Of a stretch of 64,000 nucleotides of DNA, positions 35,401 to 46,200 are shown one piece after another (the stretch's first letter is position 1; each line of letters opens with the position of its first letter). The stretch covers positions 24,408,437-24,472,436 of the forward strand of contig CM065175.1 of assembly GCA_033026295.1 (NCBI GenBank), read 5' to 3'. The notes below the pieces were generated by a model. That model saw only the letters and a program-made list of their open reading frames with translations. It was not told where the DNA came from and searched no databases. Position numbers and translations under genes: made by a program. The stretch comes from Channa striata (Eukaryota; Chordata; Actinopteri; Anabantiformes; Channidae).

Positions 35401-38400
35401 ATGCATCCAGAATCTGAGAATTTTCTTTTTAAATCATAGAAACAAGTAATTCCAATGATCTGGATTCCTACTTCAGGAAAAAAACTGTTTACATTGTCAG
35501 TTTCTGATAAGACTCCTCTACTGTTCTTTGGCAAGCGCAAGTAAAACAAGTAACTGGCCTTTTTGCAACAATTTACATAATCAAAATCCTAAAGTTTTAC
35601 TGGTTGAACAGGCTCCATATTGCCCAACCTGACTGCAGAGCCATGGTGTTGTCCACCTCCTCCTGCGGGCTGAGCTCCTCTCTGATGTGCTCTCTCTGGA
35701 TGCGACCGGCTGCGTTGGCACTGGAGAGTATCTCAATAGACGAGCGGTCAGAGACGTACTGCCCGTCACTGTAAGAGTCACACCCACGTTACTGTAGTAA
35801 CACAGTTTGATGGGTTTTCTTTAACAAAGCCACCCAGATGAAGTTACAACATCCATCATTAGCTGGAGGACAAGCCAGGAGTCTTTTATAGTTATTTTTT
35901 GTTTTTTACTCTAGATTTAAAGTATATATTTAGAAGAGGTACTCCCAGAAATTAATATTGTCCTTCCCAACGTCCCCAAATTTGAAAAAAACAAACAATA
36001 AAGGTATAATAGTTTACACCATTAAACATTTCTAACCAACAGCCTTAGGTCATCGTTGTTTTGACCCCATTTGTACTGCTGGCTTTCCGATATTCATTCG
36101 TAGCTTTCTTGCCTAAGATGATATAACTTTGATAGCATCTTATGGAAGATGCCATAAAGCTGCATTGTGAGAAATGTCTGTCTTGTTTATATCTGTCCCT
36201 TGTGAGACGTGTAATAATCTGTGGTCCCAGAAGTGATCAGGTTTCTCTAAGTCTGACTACAGTTGGGAGGATTAGAAATACTTTCTGGTCATGTACTTTG
36301 ATTCCTATCGCCTCTCACAAGCTCACTCTTACAAACCCGTTGAGCAGCCGGAGCAGCTGCTGGACCCCGCCCCAGCTGCGAATCTCAGTCCTGGTGTCAG
36401 GATCCTCACAGAGCTGGACCAGGACCCAGGCGATGCTCCACAGCAGCTTCAGGTGCTGGCCGTGCAGCAGGCTCAGCAGCATCGGCAGCCCCTCCAGCTC
36501 CCTCACCTGGTCCCTCACCTGCCGCACCGGGGACAGGAGCCTGAGCAGCTCCGCGCTCATCCTGGACAAACCAAGGACAAACCCCTGTGTTACGTATGTC
36601 ATTTAATTATTATAATTCAAATTTGATATGACTATACAAATGTATGTCTTTGCTAAATACATGCATATCTTTTGTCTCAAATTTCCAAATTAAAAACCAC
36701 ATCTCATGAGTCTATCATTGCTTATGTCCATGTTTTAATGGCCTTGTTTTGTCACCACATCCACTGCAGATAACTACAGCTTTTAGACAAAACACTTCAT
36801 CTGACGGACTGACAATTCAGAGACAAACGGGGGGTGACTGACCTCTTTGACAGCAGGTCGTATTCCTGCAGTATTACAAGGAGGTTCTCCGCGATTGGCA
36901 GCTTGCCAATCTCCTCCTTGCATTCTGGGCTGCAGGAGAAATGTCTTGTAACAAATTAAATTGTAAATGCGTTAAATGCTTTAAACTAAGAATCTGCTCA
37001 CCTCTCTGCCAGCGTAGTTAGAGCCAGTAGAGCTCCCAACAGCACACTGCTATCTGTACTTGAGAGGAGCTTCACCAGGGTCTAGAAATGGTTTAATTTA
37101 GTAGAGTCAGATTATTTACTATAAATGCAGAAGAATTTGTGACAATAAGCTAAATAATCTAAAAAGTAAGTTTGCTAAAACTAAGATGGTCTAAATAGCC
37201 TGGGTTCATTTCCTGTGTCTTTGAGTGCGTGTTTTTGCATGTGTATGAGCATTTACATACATTTACATATATATGCTACAGGAAAGATCACAGAATCATT
37301 ATAAACATTAGTTACTTAACTGGAAATTGAGTTGTGGGAAACAGGGAAAATTAAAAAATGTAACTTTTTCCAAAAATTGAAAAAATCTAGAGGCTATTGA
37401 CAAATGAAACTCAAACCTGTGTATGATGCTGCTCTGTACTCAAATGCAAATACTGTGATATTGACTAAACAACGTGAACGGAGTGAGCTTTAGTGACCTG
37501 TTATGGCGCACTGTTTAGCTTCAATCTAAATATGATATGATATGATTTGAAAACAAACAGTTTATAATCACAGATAAGCTTATCGCCACCTATCACTTAC
37601 CTTGTGAGCGCCGCACTCAATGACCCAGACCCTTTGGTTTTCAACAGCCGACAGCTTCTGAAACATGTCTGCAAAGCAGTTAACAAAGCCAGTGTTGACA
37701 CGGCCATAAACAAGGCTCACGTTATCAGTGTTGTTCTGTGATAGTGCCTTCAAATCACTCACAGGTCATCGTGACCAGCTTCTGCCCAGCAAAATCCTGT
37801 TCGCCACAAGACATGTACATGGCAGACACAAATTCCATATACTAAAAGGAGAAATAGAGCAGGGATGAGGGGACTGACATGAGATACGTGTGGATAAAAA
37901 AACTAAATGCAGCCTGTACGGGCATGTGAAAAAATCCTGGTGAAACTTTACCCTGGCAAGTAAAGCGATGCCTTGCAGCTGATGGAAGATTTTCTAAAAA
38001 AGGAAGCAATTAAAAGAGGCAGTTACCTTTTAACAATTTGTTGTACTAATATAATAAATGTGGAAGTGTGTGTAAAATGTAAATGATAAATGGTAGGATA
38101 GCATGCAGCAGGAGAAAGGATTTATCGTGTTGTACCTGAAGTTGGCTGTCTCTGATAAGTAATCGCAGGCAGATGAGAACTCTAAGGACTGACTCGGGGG
38201 CGCACGGTCAATCCATTCACTAAAGAGCAAGTAAGTAATGTCAGCTCAACTTAAACTCTGCGTGGGACAAGAGGGTTTTAAAGATACTTTACCTGCAGAG
38301 TCGGTTCTTAACCAGAGACGCAAGAATATCAGAGAAGAGTTTATGGAGTGGGTGGCTGCTGAAGCATCTTTGGTCTTTGTATGTTATGCTGAAAAAAATG

Positions 38401-39054
38401 AATATATCTATATTTAGGTCCAAAGAGGCCGAGACTGATTTTCCAACTGCAGGCTTGAAACTATTGTATGAAAATGCTGTAATAGAATTCTAGTCGCTTA
38501 TTTATTGGTTATTGTAGGTTTTGATTTTTCTCCTGAGAAACTGAACTTCAAATAAAAACATGTAAACCTGAACTTTTCCAGCTCGGAGGCTTCGCTGGTG
38601 ATGTTGCTGTCGCTCCGGTGTCTGCTGGTGTCTTTTTGCTGATGCAGGCCTTGTGATCTGCTGGCTCCACTGCTGCATGACTTGCTGTGACTCAAGGCTG
38701 CCACCTGCAACACAGGGAGTCTCAAACTACGCTATACACACAAACCTGAAGACATATGAGCTGCTGTGTATTGTTATTAAAATGTCTAGACACACTGCCT
38801 CAGAGTAGCGTCACTTCACCTCCTGTCTGGGGTCGCTTTTGGCAAGCAGCGACTGAAGTCTTCTGAGATCATGAGATGCCCTGAAAGGGGAAAAAAGTGT
38901 ATCAGCTGATTTGTTGTTGTCACGTCACAGAAGGGAACTTCAAATTGTGTGAAGCTTAAATAGCAGTAAATGATACAACTTACTTGCTCTTGATTTCTGT
39001 GGATTTAAGGGGCAACTTTTCTACTTGTCTCGACTTTTTAACCGAGTTGGACAT
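29469..39054 (-). CDS. nek10: NIMA-related kinase 10
   Basis: Ser/Thr kinase. Coding exons (5' to 3'): 39054-38984, 38880-38820, 38704-38568, 38388-38293, 38219-38136, 37993-37952, 37841-37763, 37668-37601, 37081-37002, 36929-36843, 36561-36337, 35768-35629, 35238-35177, 35097-35032, 34935-34871, 34728-34626, 34489-34361, 34278-34141, 34030-33985, 33865-33744, 33258-33156, 33076-33001, 32266-32137, 32053-31983, 31855-31648, 31526-31460, 31372-31299, about 31122-31080, about 30967-30930, 30809-30718, 30378-30269, 30061-29956, 29716-29673, 29528-29469. The N-terminal half has armadillo-like helices (KLLWSIAWVLVQLCEDP). The kinase core is intact: LGTGAFGSVFK, ALKEV, HRDLTPNN, DFGLAKQ, PYGEKADIWALG. 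The C-terminus includes SQKKLRQIDDPIQ and ends SYYGASHSR. One base is missing in exon 5 and the 31.1-30.3 kb borders are uncertain. Confidence 0.92.
38192..38203 (-). other. nek10: Single-base frame loss in nek10 exon 5
   Basis: At a run of five C (minus strand), the frame changes from EWIDRAP to the frame reading SVLRVLICLRLL, which matches the NEK10 family and the phase of exon 6. One extra base restores both the frame and the expected spacing. It is either an under-called homopolymer in the assembly or a true frameshift. Confidence 0.8.
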
Positions 39055-40082
39055 TTTCAGCGATCCCATTTGTTTCCATGAGCAACCTGTCGTTCAGCTT
39101 ACGGAGAGGTGCAACAAGTATTTCAGATGATCGACTGGGTAAAAGTAGCAATATCACACTGTCACAACTCATTCTACTAGTCCTGCACTGAAAGTTTTCA
39201 TTGAATAAAAGAGGAAAGTGCTGGCTCTGCATTATAATTAATATATCATATTAATCAGTCCTGCATTCCTTTAACATACTATGCACTATATAATATATAC
39301 AGCTGAAACTTTATATGTTATATTTTATCTGCACCTATTTTAAGACATAATTATTTGTTGATTCTTTTGGTGTAATTGATCTGAATTTGAAAAGTAGCTA
39401 AATGCATGAAATCACCCAGAATTACACGTCAGTAACAGAACAAGCTGTAAACAGTCGATGGTTTCCACAGACTGAATTGGTGACGAGGAATCCTCATCAG
39501 CCCCTGTGCTGACAGGGTTAGCTTCAGTGTGTTGGTTAAAAGATCTAAAAGAACCACCTGCTACATGAAAATGACCGTGTGTCTTACCCTCCAGGCAGCA
39601 GCACCATGAAGCGGCAGCTCACAGCTGATTTACACGGTGAGTTTCTTCAGTTTGGGTCCACACTCGGACACACAGTCGCACCGCGGACGGACCCTCATTA
39701 ACTAATGAGGGGAAACTGTGCTGGCCACCGCCGCATTCCGAGCCAATCCGAACAGGTAGTGTTGGAGAGACTTGGTTGCTATGGTTACAAACGGACGCTC
39801 CTCGCATTCCGTCATTTTATCGCTGGGATGTTGTGACTTGGCACGTAGATAAACATACTGCAAATAATGACGCAAAATCACAAAAGATTTTAACCAATGA
39901 GTTGTGAAATCGAATTAAAGTGAATTATTTAACAGGTGCTAGCACAACAAATCAGGCACGGTTATGCTTTAATTTCCGTATGATCAAGGTGACTTGCGGG
40001 GGGGGGTTATACGTTGAACACGTTCCAAAAAGAAAATTGTTCCATAAATAGAAACTGGCTTCTCGCTGCGACAGTTAACTCA

Positions 40083-40130
40083 TCGCGAGAAGACGACATG
40101 ACTCAAAAGAATCGGGTTTTTATCGCGAGA
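40083..40130. promoter_or_regulatory. Divergent nek10/septin 7 promoter region with two CGCG boxes
   Basis: Two copies of TCGCGAGA (40083-40090 and 40123-40130), 40 bases apart, in a GC-rich stretch about 150 bases upstream of the septin 7 start codons. They resemble the TCTCGCGAGA element of CpG-island promoters (bound by BANP). nek10 starts 1.1 kb away in the opposite direction, so shared control is possible but inferred. Confidence 0.5.
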
Positions 40131-40257
40131 CTCGCGCGAGCCTGTCGTTGAGATTCCCGAAGCGTTTACGTCAGCCTGTCGGCGTGCGTCCGTTGGGCAC
40201 GGCGAGCGTTACGTGCGTCGTAGTGCGTAGGCTCAAGCAAAAGTAGTGAGAAGGGGA

Positions 40258-40275
40258 ATGTCGGCTTGTGAATGA
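40258..40275 (+). CDS. Upstream mini-ORF overlapping the septin 7 start
   Basis: ATG TCG GCT TGT GAA TGA encodes five residues. Its stop codon overlaps the next start as ATGA (40272-40275). The ATGTCGG start lines up with the recalled human SEPT7 start, suggesting the ancestral start became a short upstream ORF after a small sequence change. A translational role is inferred. Confidence 0.45.
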   Translation: MSACE

Positions 40276-43200
40276 TCGGCTCTGAGGCGGCAGGGAGCGT
40301 CAACGCTATGGGTGAGAGCGCTGTACTCAGCCACTGTTACGACTTATTCACCTCGCCGCGTTTAGAACTGCAGCTCTAATGAAGTCTGCTAACTGCGGGG
40401 TTGCTAATTTAATTTAGCTTTGCCGCTATTTAGCTTGTGCAGTTGTCTGAGCAACCAACGCCCAATCGTCCGCCTCCAGTTGGATCGGTTGCTAGCTAGC
40501 TAGCTGGCTAGCTAACGTAGTCGTTAGCTTGTGCTTCGTTAGCAGGCTGCTTAAACCAACGGGAGTGTCATTTCCTGTCTTACGCTATTTTGCAAAGTAT
40601 TTAAGGGAACGACTTTATTTGTTGGTTTAGCGAACATAACACGTTTACTTCCCTTAATGTTCAGGCGACGTCTACACCCAACACTTATTAAGGCGTTGAG
40701 TTTGATTAACGAGCTAACAGAGTCGTAACTAAACGGCTCACGTTAATGCTAACGCGCTCGGACGGAGGGACACACGACATGAATGGTTTCTGCCTCTGAG
40801 CTAAAGTGGCTCCTGTTCGGCTTCTGTTCATGTGACATAACGCTAAATAGTCGGACAATATGCAGAGTGCAACCGATGCAGATAGCAGCGCATTTGTGCG
40901 TGACCTATATTTCAAAAACGACCCGATCACTTTCCTGTGTTCGGTGGGGAAAGGTGGGGCTGCATTAGTGTGTGTGATCAATAATGTGATCGGTCTGGCG
41001 TTATTGGAGAATCAAGAGTTGACAATTTAAACTAAGCATATCGTTAAAAAAAGAGCAGCAGGACAAGGCTGGCAGTTAATTTGGATCACAGTCGATCTAA
41101 TACCTTAAAGTTCATGGTTGGAGTTCTACATTCAGTGGACACAGGTCGTATACTGTATTCACCTGAGCAGCATGTCTGTTTTATCCCCTCCGATGAAACC
41201 AACAAATGTAGAAGAGCAGTTTAGAATCTGCAGAACAGAAGTGTAGCTTGGTTTTCTGTCAACCACTACTTCCTTTAGCCGAACTATCAGACCTTTCCAG
41301 AAAGGAAGCAGACAACTGTTGCTTTAAAATAAAAGCCCTGTTTTAGATTAAAATGTAGCTCTGATTAAAATTCATTTGTGATAATGATTTCCTAGATGAC
41401 CTGTTTGCAAAGTCTGGCGATGTCTCTCAAAGCGAAGCGGTGGGATTCAGCTGATACGAAGCTGCACATCCTTTAGGCAAATCAGACTACTGCCACACAG
41501 AAGATGTGTGGGCTGCCGTTAGTAGGCAGGAGATGCTCTAGAGTAAGAGGCAGAAATCCTCTCCTGGCCACGGGCGAAAAGAAAAAGCTGCAGCAGCAAA
41601 TGGCCCGTTTTTATGGTGCTACTGACATTAAAGGAGCAAGTGGAGTGGAATATGTAACACGCTGGCCAACTGTCTGTTGTTACAGTAGCTCAGATCGTGA
41701 ATATTTTTGCCCTAGGCTTCACAGCTTAGGAAACTGATTCTGCAGACAAAATGGTTTGTTTGTCAAATGGACTGAAATTGATTCTCTGTTTCCTTATTGT
41801 TTTTGTGCTTCCTCCCTTTGCTGTGTAATCCTGGAAATGCCGTTTGTGCACATTGGGACCACATCACGTTGATCTACACCAACTAGCTGTAAGTAGAGAA
41901 ATTATCTTCTTGCTTTAAGCAACTGGAAGAAATTTAACCCCTTATCTGCAGTGTTAAGCTTGGTGGAATTGAATACAATTTTAAGAGTCTGTCTGTGTCA
42001 TGCTTTAAAACCGTTGCAGTTAAAAAAAAAACACATGATTTGTGTATTGGATATAATTGTGACATCTATGATTTTAATATTTGTATATTTTGCAATCTTA
42101 CAGCAACAAAAGAATCTGGAGGGATATGTTGGCTTTGCAAGCCTTCCCAATCAAGTGTACAGAAAGTCTGTTAAGAGGGGCTTTGAATTCACTCTGATGG
42201 TTGTGGGTAAGAACACACACTACTCGGCACTCTGTTTGCTCTTTTATTTCAATCATTTCATTGTATTCGTTGCGGCTGGTGTTTTAAAATCCTTCATTGT
42301 GGTTTCTTGTTGAGTGAGTGTGTGCGCAGCCGTATTTATACACAAGAGACATGCCCCCCAGCTTTGTATTGAGTAACAGAGGAGGGCGACCACTGCATTG
42401 CTGTTATTTTACTTAATTTTAATGCCAGGACCTTGACACTGTCGTCCAGAACTGAAACATTTGGGTTGGATTTATCTAGCACTTCACTCAGCGACTCAAA
42501 AATGCAGACATTCTTTTTAAAATGCTTGGATGTGGTGGTTGACACAAAGCCAAGTTCCTCCTTGGCTGATCAGTCCCTCTTTGGAGGGAAAATGTTTCCT
42601 CGGGTCAAAACCATTTCCTGGGGTGGGACCAACAGAATTTGTACCCAGCCTTTCTCTAAGAATAGTGCACCTCCTATTTCATTCACACTACTCAGTTTCT
42701 ATTAAATGTTTTCTGCATTCATACTTAAGAACACGTTAATGCCGGGTGTCTTTGTTGCTATTATTAGGTATTAACATTAGGACACCAAAAACATGGCATT
42801 TAGGTTTTTTGTCCCTCTGTCCTTTCCTGTGTTTTTGCTGCATGGAAACCAAGTGTCCTCTTGGGTCTCTGAATGCTTTTAATGTGTTTGTGACAAAATA
42901 GCCTCATATCTATAAACAAGCAAAGTAAAGGAGGTCCTCTGTGCCCATTGGTAGTAAATGCTCACCATTGTTGTTTTTTTTTTGTATTGCCTTCTCATGC
43001 CTACACACACACACAATATTCAGCTTTTCTTGGCTCCGATAAGCTGTGGGCCCACATGTCCCTGCTGTGCAACGCAATGCGTCAACAGTGTGGTGTGAAA
43101 GCGGAAAGGGAGATGAGAGGAAGGAGAAAGATGGGACTGGCATTGCAGCTGGTGACTGGCACGTCTGTCCGTGCCTCATGCAGCACATGACCCAGCAACC

Positions 43201-46200
43201 TGTTCAGTTCACACATTGCAGGGCAGCTCTTTTTACAGGATTCTCTGCACTTCATGTTGCAGAAAATTCTCTGTCATGTTGCAGAACGCCACATAAAATG
43301 CACGACAAACAAATGCTCCAGGACAAGTGCCACATGTTATCCTTGACTGTGCGTCTGGTGTAAAGGATGGCTTGTTAAATATTGACTTGTGGCCATCAGC
43401 CAAAGCAGGCAGTGCCAGTGGTCATTTCCACTAATGATCCTTTTCATTGGGAGCTTGGAAACTGTGCACACAATGGCCAGCCAAGCTTGAGAATGCCTCT
43501 CGGACCACACAACCAGTCAGCTCCACATAACAAGAGCCATTGTCAGTGTTGTTTCCTCAGCTTTCTAACTGTTAACACAAATAGACTAATGTTCTGGGCA
43601 AATGTCAGCCTCATCCCCACATGCCCTTTGATTGTCTTTAAGATGTCAAGAGTGATCTTTGGGACAATTTATTGTGTGGGTTTGGAGCTTTGTTAAACTG
43701 ATTTGTAAATGTTTTATTGTAATTAATTGTTTATTGTTTGGCCAGCTTTGTAACTAGTAAAATCATCTTCCAGAAATGCTGATGTCTTTGTTTTTTCTCT
43801 TTCTCAGGTGAATCAGGTTTGGGTAAATCTACTTTGATCAACTCCCTGTTCCTAACAGACCTGTACTCAGCAGAATATCCTGGACCTTCACATCGAATAA
43901 AGAAGACTGTACAGGTACGTTGAAACAATTCATTAGCAGCTTTGAGCTTAGATCTTCATGCAGCATTATAAAACAGTCAGCATGTGCTGTGGCAACAAAA
44001 AAATGAAAAAGAAAGACCAATGCATAAAGGTTAGTAGCTACAGGTCCGTTTTTAGACACTGCACAAAGTAAATTAAGTAGTAAAGTTGAACATGACGCGG
44101 GTCTCACCAGCTAGAGCCACAGTGCATCAGCTTGTGGCTTTTTTAACCCACTAACTACTTTGACATACATCCAAACATGTTTTATGTTTAATTTACAAAT
44201 GTGGTCCATGCTGCAGCCTGCGAACTGTCTCACAGACTTAATAATTCAATCATTCTGTTCTCAGTAATATTGTTCCTTTATACTGTCTTCTATAGGAAAG
44301 TATAAGAGAAGATGAAGCTAAGATCAGTGACGTTAAAAGTGTTGACTTTTGACTGGACCGTCAACAATGTATTATAATGAAAGCATAAATTAAATACAGT
44401 AGTCTCACGTTACTAGAAAATGTGCTTTGGTAAAAACAAAAAAAAACACGATCTTAAATGCTTTTGTTCAAGATTCAGTGAACTTTATTAAGTCCAGAGG
44501 AAAATTTATTATCTTCATCGTCCCTAATTACCCAATGTTGTCCTAGATCACAAGGGTCTCGAGTGCAGCACTTTAAAAGTCTGGCTCCGGACTGACACTG
44601 TTCCTATCTCCAGATGTTTGTGTGCTTTTCTGGTTTCTGAGCATAGTTAGATAATAGCACAGTGTGAGATGGCGTGTTCCTACACGCCGCCAGCTAGTTT
44701 CAAGCCTTTTCCCTGCAAAATATGGGATGATAATGATTTTTCCCTCATGTTTTCATATTCTTCATAAGTTAAATGGTTTGATTTCAAAGCACAGTTCGTG
44801 GCAGAAGTAAACACTCCTTCATTATTTATTTTATTTTATTTTATTTTATTTTTTTGTCAGGTGGAGCAGTCCAAAGTTTTAATAAAAGAAGGTGGTGTCC
44901 AGCTGCTGCTCACAATAGTTGACACCCCAGGGTTCGGAGATGCTGTTGACAACAGCAACTGGTAGGAATCGCTGCAGCCATGCACAGACAATCTTCTTCA
45001 CTTTTAGGTATTTTTCGTGATTGTTGTATTGTTTTAACAAATGCTGTTAATTGTATCATGCAGCTGGCAGCCAATCATAGACCACATAGACAGCAAGTTT
45101 GAAGACTACCTGAACTCAGAGTCACGGGTGAATAGAAGACAGATGCCTGACAGCCGAATCCACTGCTGCCTGTACTTCATTGCCCCCTCTGGACACGGGT
45201 GAGTCTGGGAGATGGATTCATAAGACAGGAGACACTTGAGGGGGTTTGACTTTACCGTTTACGTATCGGCAGCCCCAGTTTTAAAATAACTTTATTGGGT
45301 GTTTTAACACATGAACTAATCTTGCGTCTCAGGACATAGGACAAATGCAGGGTCCAGAGTTCCTTAAAGGACACAGATTGACAGCAAGGCCAGAGCACTC
45401 AACTGTGTTCTGCTTTCTGACCAAAATCACAAGTGTGATTTGGTGGGTGTGGGTGTGGGTGTGGGTTCTCTTCATCCTCTCATGTGACTACTCCCTCAGG
45501 CCGTCTCTGCAGATGACAACATGAGTCAGCTTACGTTGCAAAATAAGGGTTAAACTTGGGAAAGAGAAAAAAGTATGTGGAGCGAGCCACACAGATCAAG
45601 ACTCTGGCAGAATGCCCAGCAGATGATACTGATCACCACATGTTTCATAAAGAGATGCCTGTGTGGAATTTTAATGGCAATGTTTATTATTCACAAGCCA
45701 CCAGATCCTCTGTACTTAGTTGACAGCCCAAACATGCTCATCTCATCGTTGTTTTAAAAAGTGTGATGAAAATTCAAAGAGCGTAATGTGTGGGAGTATT
45801 TAAAAAAAAAAAAGAGTGAAAAATGAAGCTTCAGGCAGTTATTTCCTGTCCTGGAAAAAACAAAAAACGCCTCCTGCTGGTTATCAGTCTATAGCTCATT
45901 TAAATACGGAAAGTATGTGTATAAAATTCTTTTAATGTGACAGTTTGTCCCCAGTCATGGTTCTTCAAAAATACAAACCGCAGTTCACCATTGTAGAGCC
46001 AGATAGTGTTGTGTTTTCAATGTGGAATTTGTGCATATGCAAACATGCACTGTACGCTTCCATAACCCTAACGCTGTTGACTGCGACGTACTGTAAACAA
46101 TGAAAAAGCCTTTGTCCCCCTTTTCCCTCATGTTTTCAGTTCTTCGGGCCGTCTGTCTGTCCTCTGTGAGACATTGTGTTTGTGCGAGCCTGTTTTCTGT

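Noticed and set aside
36142..36626. Plus-strand ORFs of 154 and 111 residues
   Set aside because: Antisense shadows of nek10 exon 11, whose minus-strand translation matches the NEK10 armadillo-like region.
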